Positions 1 through 8,079 of a stretch of DNA of 35,716 bases are shown piece by piece. Source of the stretch: Reyranella sp. (GTDB lineage Bacteria; Pseudomonadota; Alphaproteobacteria; Reyranellales; Reyranellaceae). The position numbers were made by a program, and so were the translations under genes. Location of the stretch: the NCBI GenBank assembly GCA_030679805.1, contig JAUXST010000488.1, forward strand, positions 1 to 35,716. The letters run 5' to 3'. Below the pieces are notes generated by a model. The model did not search any database and had not been told where the DNA came from. It saw only the letters and a list, made by a program, of their open reading frames with translations. Positions within the stretch are counted from its first letter, which is position 1; each line of letters opens with the position of its first letter.

Positions 1-429
1 CGCGAACGGGCGCGGCTCGAGCAGGTCGAAGCCGAGAAACATATCGACCTGCACCTGTCGGGAATGTCGCGGCTCACCGGCATCGATTTCTCCAAATTCG
101 ACCTCGACACGCCGCTGCCGGAACTCAGCACCAACGGGCATCAGTCCTCGCTCGCCAAATGGATCGGCAAGACACCGCGCTCGATCGTGCAGAGCTACGC
201 CAGGAAGGCCGGCATCGACTTCACGGGTACCGCCGATCATGTCGCGGGCATGATGCAGGACCTCATGGAAGAGGTGGGCGGCGACGGCTTTCTCATCTTC
301 AACAGCTACTTCGACCGGCGCTACGTCATGGAAGTGTGCGACGGGCTGGTGCCGGAGCTGCAGCGCCGCGGCCTCACGCGAAAGGCCTATGCGCACAAGA
401 CCTTCCGCGAAAACCTGCTGGAGTTCTAG
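1..429 (+). CDS. LLM-class flavin-dependent monooxygenase (NtaA/SnaA/DszA-like), C-terminal part; 5' end outside window
   Basis: Frame 1 is open from base 1 (RERARLEQVEAEKHIDLHLSGMSRLTGIDFSKFDLDTPLPEL...) to TAG at 427-429. The C-terminal pattern GTADHVAGMMQDLMEEVGGDGFLI...VPELQRRGL resembles DszA/NtaA monooxygenases. Confidence 0.85.
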   Translation, partial: RERARLEQVEAEKHIDLHLSGMSRLTGIDFSKFDLDTPLPELSTNGHQSSLAKWIGKTPRSIVQSYARKAGIDFTGTADHVAGMMQDLMEEVGGDGFLIFNSYFDRRYVMEVCDGLVPELQRRGLTRKAYAHKTFRENLLEF

Positions 430-431
430 CC

Positions 432-1334
432 ATGACCGACAGCAAGGGCGGCGAAGTGGGCGGCAGCATTCGTGCCCGCCTGCCCTACCTGCCGATCCAC
501 AAGCGGCCGCCGCTGAAACTTCCCGGCGATGCCCGCGTGGCGGTGTGGACGATCGTCAATGTCGAGAACTGGAGCCCGACCGGTGCGATGCCGCGCGCCG
601 TGCTGCCGCCGCCGATGGGACAGCCGCTGCTGCCCGACGTGCCGAACTGGGCCTGGCACGAGTACGGCATGCGCGTGGGCTTCTGGCGCTTTCTCGAAGT
701 CCTGGGCAGCCGCAAGCTCAAGGCGACCTTTGCCGTAAACGGCACGGCCTGCTCGCTCTATCGCGAGGCCTGCGAGGCGGCGCGCGATGCCGGCTGGGAT
801 TTCATGGGCCACGGCTTCGTGCAGAAACCCATGCACCGGGTCGAGGACCAGCGCGCCGCCATCGCCGACACCATCGCGGCGATCAAGGACTTCACCGGCA
901 AGCCACCGCGCGGCTGGGAGAGTCCCGGTCTCACCGAGACCGACGAGACGCTCGACCTGCTGGCCGAGGCCGGCATTGAATATGTCGCCGATTGGGTGCT
1001 CGACGAGCAGCCCGTTTCGCTGAAAACGCGGGCCGGCGAGATCGTCTCGGTGCCCTACACCGTCGAGATCAACGACGTCGTCATCAGCGCCGTCCAGCAG
1101 CAGCCTTCGGACGAGATCCTACGCCGCGGCCGCGACCACTTCGACCGGCTCTATCTCGACGGCGCAAAAGCGCCACGCGTGATGGCGATCTCGATCCATC
1201 CCTACCTCACCGGCGTGCCGCACCGGATCAAATATCTGGAGATGCTCTACGATTACATTCTCGGCCACACCGGCGTGGTGATGTGGACCGGTGCCGAGAT
1301 CCTCGATTGGTATCGCACGCAACCGCGGGCCTGA
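432..1334 (+). CDS. Polysaccharide deacetylase family protein (NodB-like / PuuE-like)
   Basis: ATG at 432 just after the upstream stop. KATFAVNGTACSLYREACEAARDAGWDFMGHGF...RGWESPG...ISIHPYLTGVPHRIKYLEMLYDYI is typical of the family. The longer track ORF from 159 overlaps the previous gene. Confidence 0.88.
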   Translation: MTDSKGGEVGGSIRARLPYLPIHKRPPLKLPGDARVAVWTIVNVENWSPTGAMPRAVLPPPMGQPLLPDVPNWAWHEYGMRVGFWRFLEVLGSRKLKATFAVNGTACSLYREACEAARDAGWDFMGHGFVQKPMHRVEDQRAAIADTIAAIKDFTGKPPRGWESPGLTETDETLDLLAEAGIEYVADWVLDEQPVSLKTRAGEIVSVPYTVEINDVVISAVQQQPSDEILRRGRDHFDRLYLDGAKAPRVMAISIHPYLTGVPHRIKYLEMLYDYILGHTGVVMWTGAEILDWYRTQPRA

Positions 1335-1355
1335 TCCAATTCTTCCCCCGTCTGC

Positions 1356-2033
1356 CTAATCGAGCGTCAGGGTGTTGCGCACATTGTCGATCGCCCAGCC
1401 GTTGAGCCGGCGCAGGACGCTCTGCCCCAGCAGCACCCGGCTGTTGGGCGCGCTGACGGTGGCGACGACATTTTCCATGACCTTGTCGCCGATCTGCAGG
1501 GTCCGCAGCCGGAACACGCGCTGCTGCACACCCTTGCCGTCGGCCAGGATATAGCGGCGCTGCCCCAGCCCGTCGTCGTCGGTCAGGCTGCCGTTGCGGC
1601 GCAGTTCGTCGGCGACTTCCTGCGGGATCTGCAGGTTGCTGGCGCCCGAATCGAGGATCGCGAATTGCTTGACGGTGCCGTTCAGCACGACCGGCGCCAC
1701 GAAAATGCCGCCTGCCCGCGCGAGCTGCACCGTGGTCCTGGGCGGGGTGGCCGCCGTTGCGGTGGGGCACGGACGCCAAGCATCGGCCGCGGCCTGCGCG
1801 TCCGGGCAGAAATTCATCTGCATCAGCCGCTTGGCGTAAGTGTCCCGCTGCTCGCAGGCGGCTACCGCCGCCAGCGCCGTGGCGGCCGGGCTGCGGCAGG
1901 TCTCGTTATTGGAACGCCAAGCGGCAATGACCTGTTGCGGCGCGCCGCCCGAATCCTGGGCAGCGGCCCGGTCAGACAGTACAGCGCCCGACAGCACGGC
2001 AATCGACGCGAGCAGGCTCAGCGTGCTGCGCAA
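1356..2033 (-). CDS. Retropepsin-like aspartic protease (clan AA), exported
   Basis: N-terminal signal peptide (MRSTLSLLASIAVLSGAVLSDRAAAQ). Active-site motif FAILDSGASNLQIP and C-terminal VLLGQSVLRRLNGWAIDNVRNTLTL. Confidence 0.8.
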   Translation of the reverse strand: MRSTLSLLASIAVLSGAVLSDRAAAQDSGGAPQQVIAAWRSNNETCRSPAATALAAVAACEQRDTYAKRLMQMNFCPDAQAAADAWRPCPTATAATPPRTTVQLARAGGIFVAPVVLNGTVKQFAILDSGASNLQIPQEVADELRRNGSLTDDDGLGQRRYILADGKGVQQRVFRLRTLQIGDKVMENVVATVSAPNSRVLLGQSVLRRLNGWAIDNVRNTLTLD

Positions 2034-2039
2034 GTGCCG

Positions 2040-2591
2040 TTACTTCTTCGCGCCCGGCAGAAAATCGTCGAGCGGCACGCCGAAGCTGTTGAGCGCCCAC
2101 GAGACGAGATTGTACTGGCCGATGGTGAAGACCACGTCCATGAGCTGCTCGGTCGAATACTTCTTGGCAAGCACCGCCCAGGTCGTGTCGGAAACGACAG
2201 AGTTCTCGTAGAGATCGTCGGCGGCCTGCATCAGCGCCGCCTCATGCTCGCTCCAGGCGCCCTTGGGGCCCTTCTTGATGTTCTCGACGTCGGCATCGGT
2301 GACGCCGCCTTTCTTGGCGATCAGCTCGTGCTGGGCGAATTCGTACTCGGCCTGGTTCAGCCAGCCGATCCTGAGAATCAAGAACTCGCGGTCGCGGAAC
2401 GGCAGGGTCTGCTTGCCCAGCACGTGACCGGCAAACGGCGTCCAGCGCTTCACCAGCTTGGGGTGGTGGGCCAGCACCTTGAAGATGTTGAAGATCTGGC
2501 CGTTCATCGCGTTCTTCTCGACGGTCTCGCGATCCTCGGGGGCCATGGTGGCGAGATCGCGCATCGGAATGCGCTGCTTGCGCTGGATCAT
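2040..2591 (-). CDS. Carboxymuconolactone decarboxylase family protein (AhpD-like fold)
   Basis: KQTLPFRDREFLILRIGWLNQAEYEFAQHELIAKKGGVTDADVENIKKGP is a typical CMD-family helical core; no CxxC. Confidence 0.82.
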   Translation of the reverse strand: MIQRKQRIPMRDLATMAPEDRETVEKNAMNGQIFNIFKVLAHHPKLVKRWTPFAGHVLGKQTLPFRDREFLILRIGWLNQAEYEFAQHELIAKKGGVTDADVENIKKGPKGAWSEHEAALMQAADDLYENSVVSDTTWAVLAKKYSTEQLMDVVFTIGQYNLVSWALNSFGVPLDDFLPGAKK

Positions 2592-2615
2592 CGTGTTTCC
2601 TCCCTTTTGCTGAAA

Positions 2616-3335
2616 CTACCGCCCCTTGGCTTTCCGCCAGGCCGCGAAACCGGCCAGGGTTTTGTCGTCGGTGGCGGGATAGAGACCGAAGATGCCGCGG
2701 CCCTTGCGGACTTCCTCGGTGACGAAATCCTCGAAGGCCGTCATCTCGAAGGCTTCCTCCGCGATCTCGTCGGCGAGATGGGCCGGAATGACGATGACGC
2801 CGTCGCTGTCACCCAGGATCACGTCGCCGGGAAAGACCGGGGCATCACCACAGCCGATCGGCACATTGATGTCGATCGCCTGATGGAGCGTGAGGTTGGT
2901 GGGCGCGCTGGGGCGGTGATGGTAGGCGGGAAAGCCCAGCTTGCCGATCTCGGCCGAATCGCGGAAACCGCCGTCGGTAACGACGCCCGCCACGCCACGC
3001 TTCATGAGGCGCGTCACCAGGATGGCCCCCGCTGAGGCCGCCCGCGCGTCCTTGCGGCTGTCCATCACCAGCACGGCGCCGGGCGGGCAATCCTCGATCG
3101 CCTTCCGCTGCGGATGGCTGCGGTCGCGGAACACCGTGAGCTGGTTCAGGTCCTCGCGCGCCGGGATGTAGCGGAGCGTGAACGCCTCGCCGACCAGTAC
3201 GGGCTGATCGGGCGACAGCGGATGGACGTCCTGGATGAACTGGGTGCGGAAGCCGCGCTTGAACAACGCGGTGGCGACGGTGGCGGTGCTGATGGCTTTC
3301 AGCTTGGCGCGGGTCGCCGGTTTGAGCACCGTCAT
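2616..3335 (-). CDS. RraA family protein (HMG/CHA-aldolase-like or RraA-like demethylmenaquinone methyltransferase fold)
   Basis: ATG at 3335 (MTVLKPATRAKLKAISTATVATALFKRGFRTQFIQDVHPL). Motifs GAVLVMDSRKDARAASAGAILVTRLMKRGVAGVVTDGGFRDS and PGDVILGDSDGVIVIPAHLADEI. Confidence 0.88.
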   Translation of the reverse strand: MTVLKPATRAKLKAISTATVATALFKRGFRTQFIQDVHPLSPDQPVLVGEAFTLRYIPAREDLNQLTVFRDRSHPQRKAIEDCPPGAVLVMDSRKDARAASAGAILVTRLMKRGVAGVVTDGGFRDSAEIGKLGFPAYHHRPSAPTNLTLHQAIDINVPIGCGDAPVFPGDVILGDSDGVIVIPAHLADEIAEEAFEMTAFEDFVTEEVRKGRGIFGLYPATDDKTLAGFAAWRKAKGR

Positions 3336-3366
3336 GATTTCACTCCCCTTCTCATCGTCACTGCCG

Positions 3367-4632
3367 CTACGCCAGCAGGTCGCTTCCGGAAAGCGCCCGG
3401 CCGGTCTTTGCCTCCAGGATGATGGCTCCGAGGCCGGCGAGCTTGGCGAAAAAGTTGGGAAAAGTCTTGCGTACGCAGTCAGGCTTGCGCAGCCGGATTC
3501 CGGGTACGCGCAGGCCAAGCATGCCAAAGCACATGGCGATGCGGTGATCGTTGTAGGTCTCGATCTCGGCGCCGTTCAGCGGGCCGGGATGGACGGTGAG
3601 CGTGTCGCCGGTCTCTTCAACGCGCGCGCCGCATTTGGTGAGTTCGGTGCGGAGCGCCATGACACGCTCGCATTCCTGGACCCTGAGGCGCCCAAGATCG
3701 GTGAATTGCGTCGCCGTCGGCGCAAAAGGCGCGAGCACGATTGCGGTCATGATGCTGTCCGCCAAGTCGAACCGGCGCGAATAGGCCGGGCGCCACTCCC
3801 GCTGCACGATCAGGTCGAGGAATTTCTGATCGGCCTGCATGCCGCTCCTGGGAACGGGCATGACCGTGACGTGGCAACCGGCTTCGCGCAGAAGCCAATC
3901 CGCTCCCCAGAAGTAGCTAGCGCCTGACGCATCCGCCTCGATGTCGTAGACGCCACGGTTGGACGGAAAGTCAGCCACCAGACGTCGCGTCATATCGACA
4001 TAGGGCAGCTCGTCCTCGTTGGCGCCCGTGACACCGACCGTCCAGCCACCGACGTCGGCGCAGAGGAGCAACGCCGAGGCAAACTGCGAGCTTTCCCCGA
4101 CACTGACGCTGCACGTCGCGCCCGGGCGCGGGCCGGTGCCGTGAACGACGGCGGGCAGCCGGTCGTTGGGCGTATCGACCCGATAACCCAGCTCGCGCAA
4201 TGCCTTGACCAGGGCGGCTTGCGGTCGCTCGTGCATGCGGGCGATGCCGCTCACCCGGAAGCTGCCATGGCCGAGGCACAACAGAGGCGGCAGGAAGCGC
4301 GCGGCCGTGCCGGCATTCTCGACGAAGAGTTCGAGCGGTCGCTCGGGCGTGCCGGCGTTGGGGATCCTGCCGCCGCCCCCATCGACCGTGAGGGTGCGGT
4401 TCGCCGGCTCGGCCGGGTCCTCCGTCACCCGGATGCCGAACCCCAGCCGTTCGAGGCATTCGACCATCGCCTGCGTATCCTCGCTCCACAAGGCACCACG
4501 CAGAACCACGGGGCCGCTTGCAAGGGCGGCAAGGACCAGAGCACGATTGGTCAGGCTCTTGGAGCCCGGCAGGACGACCGTCGCATCCATCCGTCGAGCG
4601 GGCGGAACGATCTCGATGAGGTCAGGCAGCAT
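3367..4632 (-). CDS. aroA: 3-phosphoshikimate 1-carboxyvinyltransferase (EPSP synthase)-like protein, divergent
   Basis: PGSKSLTNRALVLAALASG, ENAGTAARFLPPLLCLG, RMHERP, SSQFASALLL, IEADASGASYF, LADSIMTAI, YNDHRIAMCFGMLGL and RKTFPNFF match EPSPS motifs in order. ATG at 4632. Confidence 0.82.
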   Translation of the reverse strand: MLPDLIEIVPPARRMDATVVLPGSKSLTNRALVLAALASGPVVLRGALWSEDTQAMVECLERLGFGIRVTEDPAEPANRTLTVDGGGGRIPNAGTPERPLELFVENAGTAARFLPPLLCLGHGSFRVSGIARMHERPQAALVKALRELGYRVDTPNDRLPAVVHGTGPRPGATCSVSVGESSQFASALLLCADVGGWTVGVTGANEDELPYVDMTRRLVADFPSNRGVYDIEADASGASYFWGADWLLREAGCHVTVMPVPRSGMQADQKFLDLIVQREWRPAYSRRFDLADSIMTAIVLAPFAPTATQFTDLGRLRVQECERVMALRTELTKCGARVEETGDTLTVHPGPLNGAEIETYNDHRIAMCFGMLGLRVPGIRLRKPDCVRKTFPNFFAKLAGLGAIILEAKTGRALSGSDLLA

Positions 4633-4649
4633 GAAGCGGCTGGACCGGC

Positions 4650-6392
4650 TCAGTAAATCGACGGTTCGGCCACCGGGGCGCCGAACGACGTTTCGAGGAA
4701 GTCGAAGTCGCAGCCCTCGTTGGCCTGCTTGATGTGGCGGGTGAACATCCAGCCGTAGCCACGTTCGTAGCGCGGTTCGGGCTTCTTCCAGGCGGCGCGG
4801 CGCCGGGCCAGCTCCTCGTCCGACACGTTCATGTCGATAGTGCGCTTGTCGACATCGAGCGAGATCATGTCGCCGGTGCGCACCAGCGCCAGCGGCCCGC
4901 CGACGTAGGACTCCGGCGAGACGTGCAGGATGCAGGCGCCGTAGCTGGTGCCGCTCATGCGGCTGTCGGAGAGCCGCACCATGTCGCGCACGCCCTGCTT
5001 CACCAGCTTCTTCGGGATCGGCAGCATGCCCCACTCCGGCATGCCCGGGCCGCCCTGCGGGCCGGCGTTGCGCAGGATCAGCACCGTGTCTTCCGTGACG
5101 TCGAGATCGTCGCGGTCGATCGCCTCCTTCATCGACGGATAGTCGTCGAACACCAGCGCCGGGCCGGTATGCTTCAGGAATTTCGGCGCACAAGCCGAAG
5201 GTTTGATCACACAGCCGTCGGGCGCCAGGTTGCCCTTCAGCACCGCGAGCGCGCCTTCCTTGTAGATCGCGTTCGCCGGTGTGCGGATGACGTCGTCGTT
5301 ATAGATCTCGGCGCCGGCGACGTTCTCGCCCACCGTCTTGCCGGTGACGGTCATCGTGTCGAGATGCAGGTGACCCCGGATCTGCTCCATCAGGCCGGGC
5401 AGGCCGCCGGCATAGAAGAAATCCTCCATCAGATATTTGTCGCCGCTCGGGCGGATGTTGGCGATGACGGGCACCTTGCGGCTGGCGCGCTCGAAATCGT
5501 CGAGGCCGACGTCCTGGCCGGCGCGGCGTGCCATTGCGATCAGGTGGATGATGGCGTTGGTCGAGCAGCCTACGGCCATGGCCACGGTGATGGCGTTCAG
5601 GAACGCCTCCCTGGTCAGAATCTTCTTTGGCGTGAGATCCTCCCACACCATCTCGACGATGCGGCGGCCCGACTCGGCGCTCATGCGGATATGGTTGGCA
5701 TCGGCCGCCGGGATAGACGAGGCGCCCGGCAAGGTCATGCCCAGCGTCTCGGCCATCGCCATCATGGTGGCGGCCGTGCCCATGGTCATGCAGGTGCCGT
5801 AGCTCCGCGCAATGCCCGCTTCGACATCGACCCAGTCGTCGTCGGAGATCTTTCCCGCGCGCCTTTCATCCCAGTACTTCCAGGCATCGGATCCCGAGCC
5901 CAGCACCTTGCCCTTCCAGTTGCCGCGCAGCATCGGCCCGGCCGGCAGGTAGATCGCGGGCAGGCCCATGCTGATGGCGCCCAGCAGCAACGCGGGCGTG
6001 GTCTTGTCGCAGCCGCCCATCAGCACAACCCCGTCCACAGGATGCCCGCGCAACAACTCCTCGGCGTCCATCGCCAGCAGGTTGCGGTAGAGCATGGTGG
6101 TGGGCTTGAGGAAGCTCTCCGACAGCGACAGCGCCGGCAGCTCCATCGGGAAGCCGCCGGCCTGCAGGATGCCGCGCTTCACGTCGTCGACGCGGCTCTT
6201 GAAATGCATGTGGCAGGGCTGGGCGTCCGACCACGTGTTCAGGATGGCGATGACCGGCCGGCCGGCCCATTCTTCCGGCGCGTAGCCCATCTGCATGGCC
6301 CGCGAGCGGTGGCCGAAGGCGCGCAGGTCGTCTGGCGCGAACCAGCGCGCACTGCGCAGCTCAGCAGGTTTCTTTCTCTTGGTGCCGGTCAT
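4650..6392 (-). CDS. IlvD/Edd family dehydratase (sugar-acid / L-arabinonate dehydratase-like)
   Basis: VVLMGGCDKTTPALLLGAISMGLPAIYLPAGPM, GTCMTMGTAATMMAMAETLGMTLPG, AVGCSTNAIIHLIA, NAGPQGGPGMPEWGMLPIP and MSGTSYGACILHVSPE. ATG at 6392 preceded by GGAGGGA. Confidence 0.9.
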   Translation of the reverse strand: MTGTKRKKPAELRSARWFAPDDLRAFGHRSRAMQMGYAPEEWAGRPVIAILNTWSDAQPCHMHFKSRVDDVKRGILQAGGFPMELPALSLSESFLKPTTMLYRNLLAMDAEELLRGHPVDGVVLMGGCDKTTPALLLGAISMGLPAIYLPAGPMLRGNWKGKVLGSGSDAWKYWDERRAGKISDDDWVDVEAGIARSYGTCMTMGTAATMMAMAETLGMTLPGASSIPAADANHIRMSAESGRRIVEMVWEDLTPKKILTREAFLNAITVAMAVGCSTNAIIHLIAMARRAGQDVGLDDFERASRKVPVIANIRPSGDKYLMEDFFYAGGLPGLMEQIRGHLHLDTMTVTGKTVGENVAGAEIYNDDVIRTPANAIYKEGALAVLKGNLAPDGCVIKPSACAPKFLKHTGPALVFDDYPSMKEAIDRDDLDVTEDTVLILRNAGPQGGPGMPEWGMLPIPKKLVKQGVRDMVRLSDSRMSGTSYGACILHVSPESYVGGPLALVRTGDMISLDVDKRTIDMNVSDEELARRRAAWKKPEPRYERGYGWMFTRHIKQANEGCDFDFLETSFGAPVAEPSIY

Positions 6393-6442
6393 TGGATCTC
6401 CCTCCGGCACCGAGGGAATACGTTAGCGCATCCGAGGTCAAG

Positions 6443-6640
6443 CTATGGGCGGGGCGCCTCGACCATCGGCGAGGGCTGCAGACGAGCGGCCGCCAGCTTG
6501 GCATGGCCGGGTGTCATGAACTGCACGCCGTCCAGCTCGAAAAACGGACGCGCGACCGCATGGAAGCGAAAGGCGTTGCCTTCCTTGAGGACGATGCCCG
6601 CGGGCTCGCCCCAGACTTCAACGACAAAGGGTTCGGGCAT
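6443..6640 (-). CDS. Small hypothetical protein (65 aa)
   Basis: MPEPFVVEVWGEPAGIVLKEGNAFRFHAVARPFFELDGVQFMTPGHAKLAAARLQP... with GGGAGA upstream of the ATG. Co-directional with the dehydratase cluster. Confidence 0.6.
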   Translation of the reverse strand: MPEPFVVEVWGEPAGIVLKEGNAFRFHAVARPFFELDGVQFMTPGHAKLAAARLQPSPMVEAPRP

Positions 6641-6852
6641 AGTGGTCTCCCTGGTCTTACCTGAGATGGTGCCACTCCAGCGATCCGGCAATGGTCGTGA
6701 CGATAAAAGCAGTCATTGGCGAATCTTCCTCGAGGCGCAGCAGAGACTGCGCGTGCGGCATCAATATGGCGGAAGTTTTTCTGAATATATCGTGATGCTC
6801 GATCTCAGAAGAATGTGACAGTCATGTTCAATCTTCCTAGTGTGACCTCGAC

Positions 6853-7773
6853 GTGACCATGACCCTGACACGCTCCGCCTTCCTCGTGACCATCGGCGCC
6901 GCTGTGTTGACCGCGGGGCGGAGTGTTGCCCAGACAGCTTCGGGAGCACGCATGCATCAACGCAAGATTCCGTCGAATGGCGAGTTGCTGCCCGTCGTCG
7001 GCTGCGGCACCTGGCGAACCTTTGATGCCGGCGCCAAGCTGGCGGATCGCGCGCCGCTGGCCGAAGTATTGCGCGTGTTGTTCGATGCCGGCGGCTCGGT
7101 GATCGACACCTCGCCGATGTACGGCGCCGCCGAGGCGGTGGTGGGCGACCTGCTGGCCGCGGCGGGAACGCGCGACAAGGCGTTCCTCGCCACCAAGGTC
7201 TGGACTTCCGGTCGCGATAGCGGCATCGCCCAGATGCGCCAGTCGATGCGGCTGCTCAGGACCGATCGCATCGACCTGATGCAGATCCACAATCTCGTCG
7301 ACTGGCGGGCGCATCTGCCGACACTGCGCGCCTGGAAAGCCGAGGGGCGCATCCGGCTGCTGGGCGTCACCCACTATACGCAAAGCGCCCACGACGAGCT
7401 CGAGGCGGTGCTGCGTGCCGAGAAGTGGGACTTCGTGCAGCTCAACTACGCGCTCGACGATCGCGCCGTCGAACGCCGCCTGCTGCCGCTCGCCGCCGAG
7501 CGCGGCATTGCGGTGCTGGTGAACCAGCCGTTTGGCGGCGGCGGGCTGCTGCGCAAGCTGCTCGGTCGCAAGCTGCCGGACTGGGCCGGCGACATCGGCT
7601 GTACGAGCTGGGCCCAGATCCTGCTGAAGTTCGTCCTGGCAAATCCCGCGGTCACCTGCGTGATCCCCGGCACCGGCAAGCCCGAGCACATGAAGGACAA
7701 TGTGCAGGCGGGCCTCGGTACCTACCCCGACGCTGCAATGCTGAAGAAGATGGTGGCCGAGATCGCCGTCTAG
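6853..7773 (+). CDS. Aldo/keto reductase with N-terminal signal-like sequence
   Basis: MTLTRSAFLVTIGAAVLTAGRSVAQ leader followed by an AKR domain. Catalytic-tetrad candidates: GGSVIDTSPMYG (D, Y), FLATKVW (K), LMQIHNL (H). Confidence 0.85.
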   Translation: MTMTLTRSAFLVTIGAAVLTAGRSVAQTASGARMHQRKIPSNGELLPVVGCGTWRTFDAGAKLADRAPLAEVLRVLFDAGGSVIDTSPMYGAAEAVVGDLLAAAGTRDKAFLATKVWTSGRDSGIAQMRQSMRLLRTDRIDLMQIHNLVDWRAHLPTLRAWKAEGRIRLLGVTHYTQSAHDELEAVLRAEKWDFVQLNYALDDRAVERRLLPLAAERGIAVLVNQPFGGGGLLRKLLGRKLPDWAGDIGCTSWAQILLKFVLANPAVTCVIPGTGKPEHMKDNVQAGLGTYPDAAMLKKMVAEIAV

Positions 7774-7800
7774 AGTCATTCCGGACGAGGTTGAATCATA

Positions 7801-8041
7801 TCCCTCCCCATTCAGATCTATAGGATTCACACATCTTTTCGGGTGTCGTTTTCCAGCTCGATCCAACACCAACCTCATGCTGAGGAGCGCCCCTTGGGCG
7901 CGTCTCGAAGCATGGGAAACAGACGCGGTGCTCGTTCCCATGCTTCGAGACGGCCCTTCGGGCCTCCTCAGCATGAGGTTGGGTGGGAAACCGACACTCG
8001 AAGAGATGTGTAAATACGATAGCCATTCAGATGGGGAGGAA
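7801..8041. repeat. ~240 bp imperfect palindromic (inverted-repeat) intergenic element
   Basis: 7871-7918 AACCTCATGCTGAGGAGCGCCCCTTGGGCGCGTCTCGAAGCATGGGAA is inverted at 7935-7980 (reverse complement AACCTCATGCTGAGGAGGCCCGAAGGGCCGTCTCGAAGCATGGGAA). Outer parts also pair: CCTCCCCAT...TTCACACATCTTTTCGGGTGTCG versus reverse complement CCTCCCCAT...TTTACACATCTCTTCGAGTGTCG. Confidence 0.85.
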
Positions 8042-8079
8042 CAGCTTGCCTTCATCGACACCGGAAGGACCCTAGCCGA

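Noticed and set aside
159-431. Upstream extension of the deacetylase ORF
   Set aside because: Overlaps the well-supported monooxygenase C-terminus; the natural start is ATG 432.
4633-5193. N-terminal extension of the EPSPS-like ORF
   Set aside because: Out-of-frame shadow of the dehydratase gene; the EPSPS homology begins at the ATG at 4632.
4734-6818. 694-aa ORF on the + strand
   Set aside because: Antisense shadow of the dehydratase gene; high GC suppresses stops. The translation is Arg/His/Ala/Gly-rich with no family-like motif, and the opposite strand encodes a clear IlvD/Edd protein.
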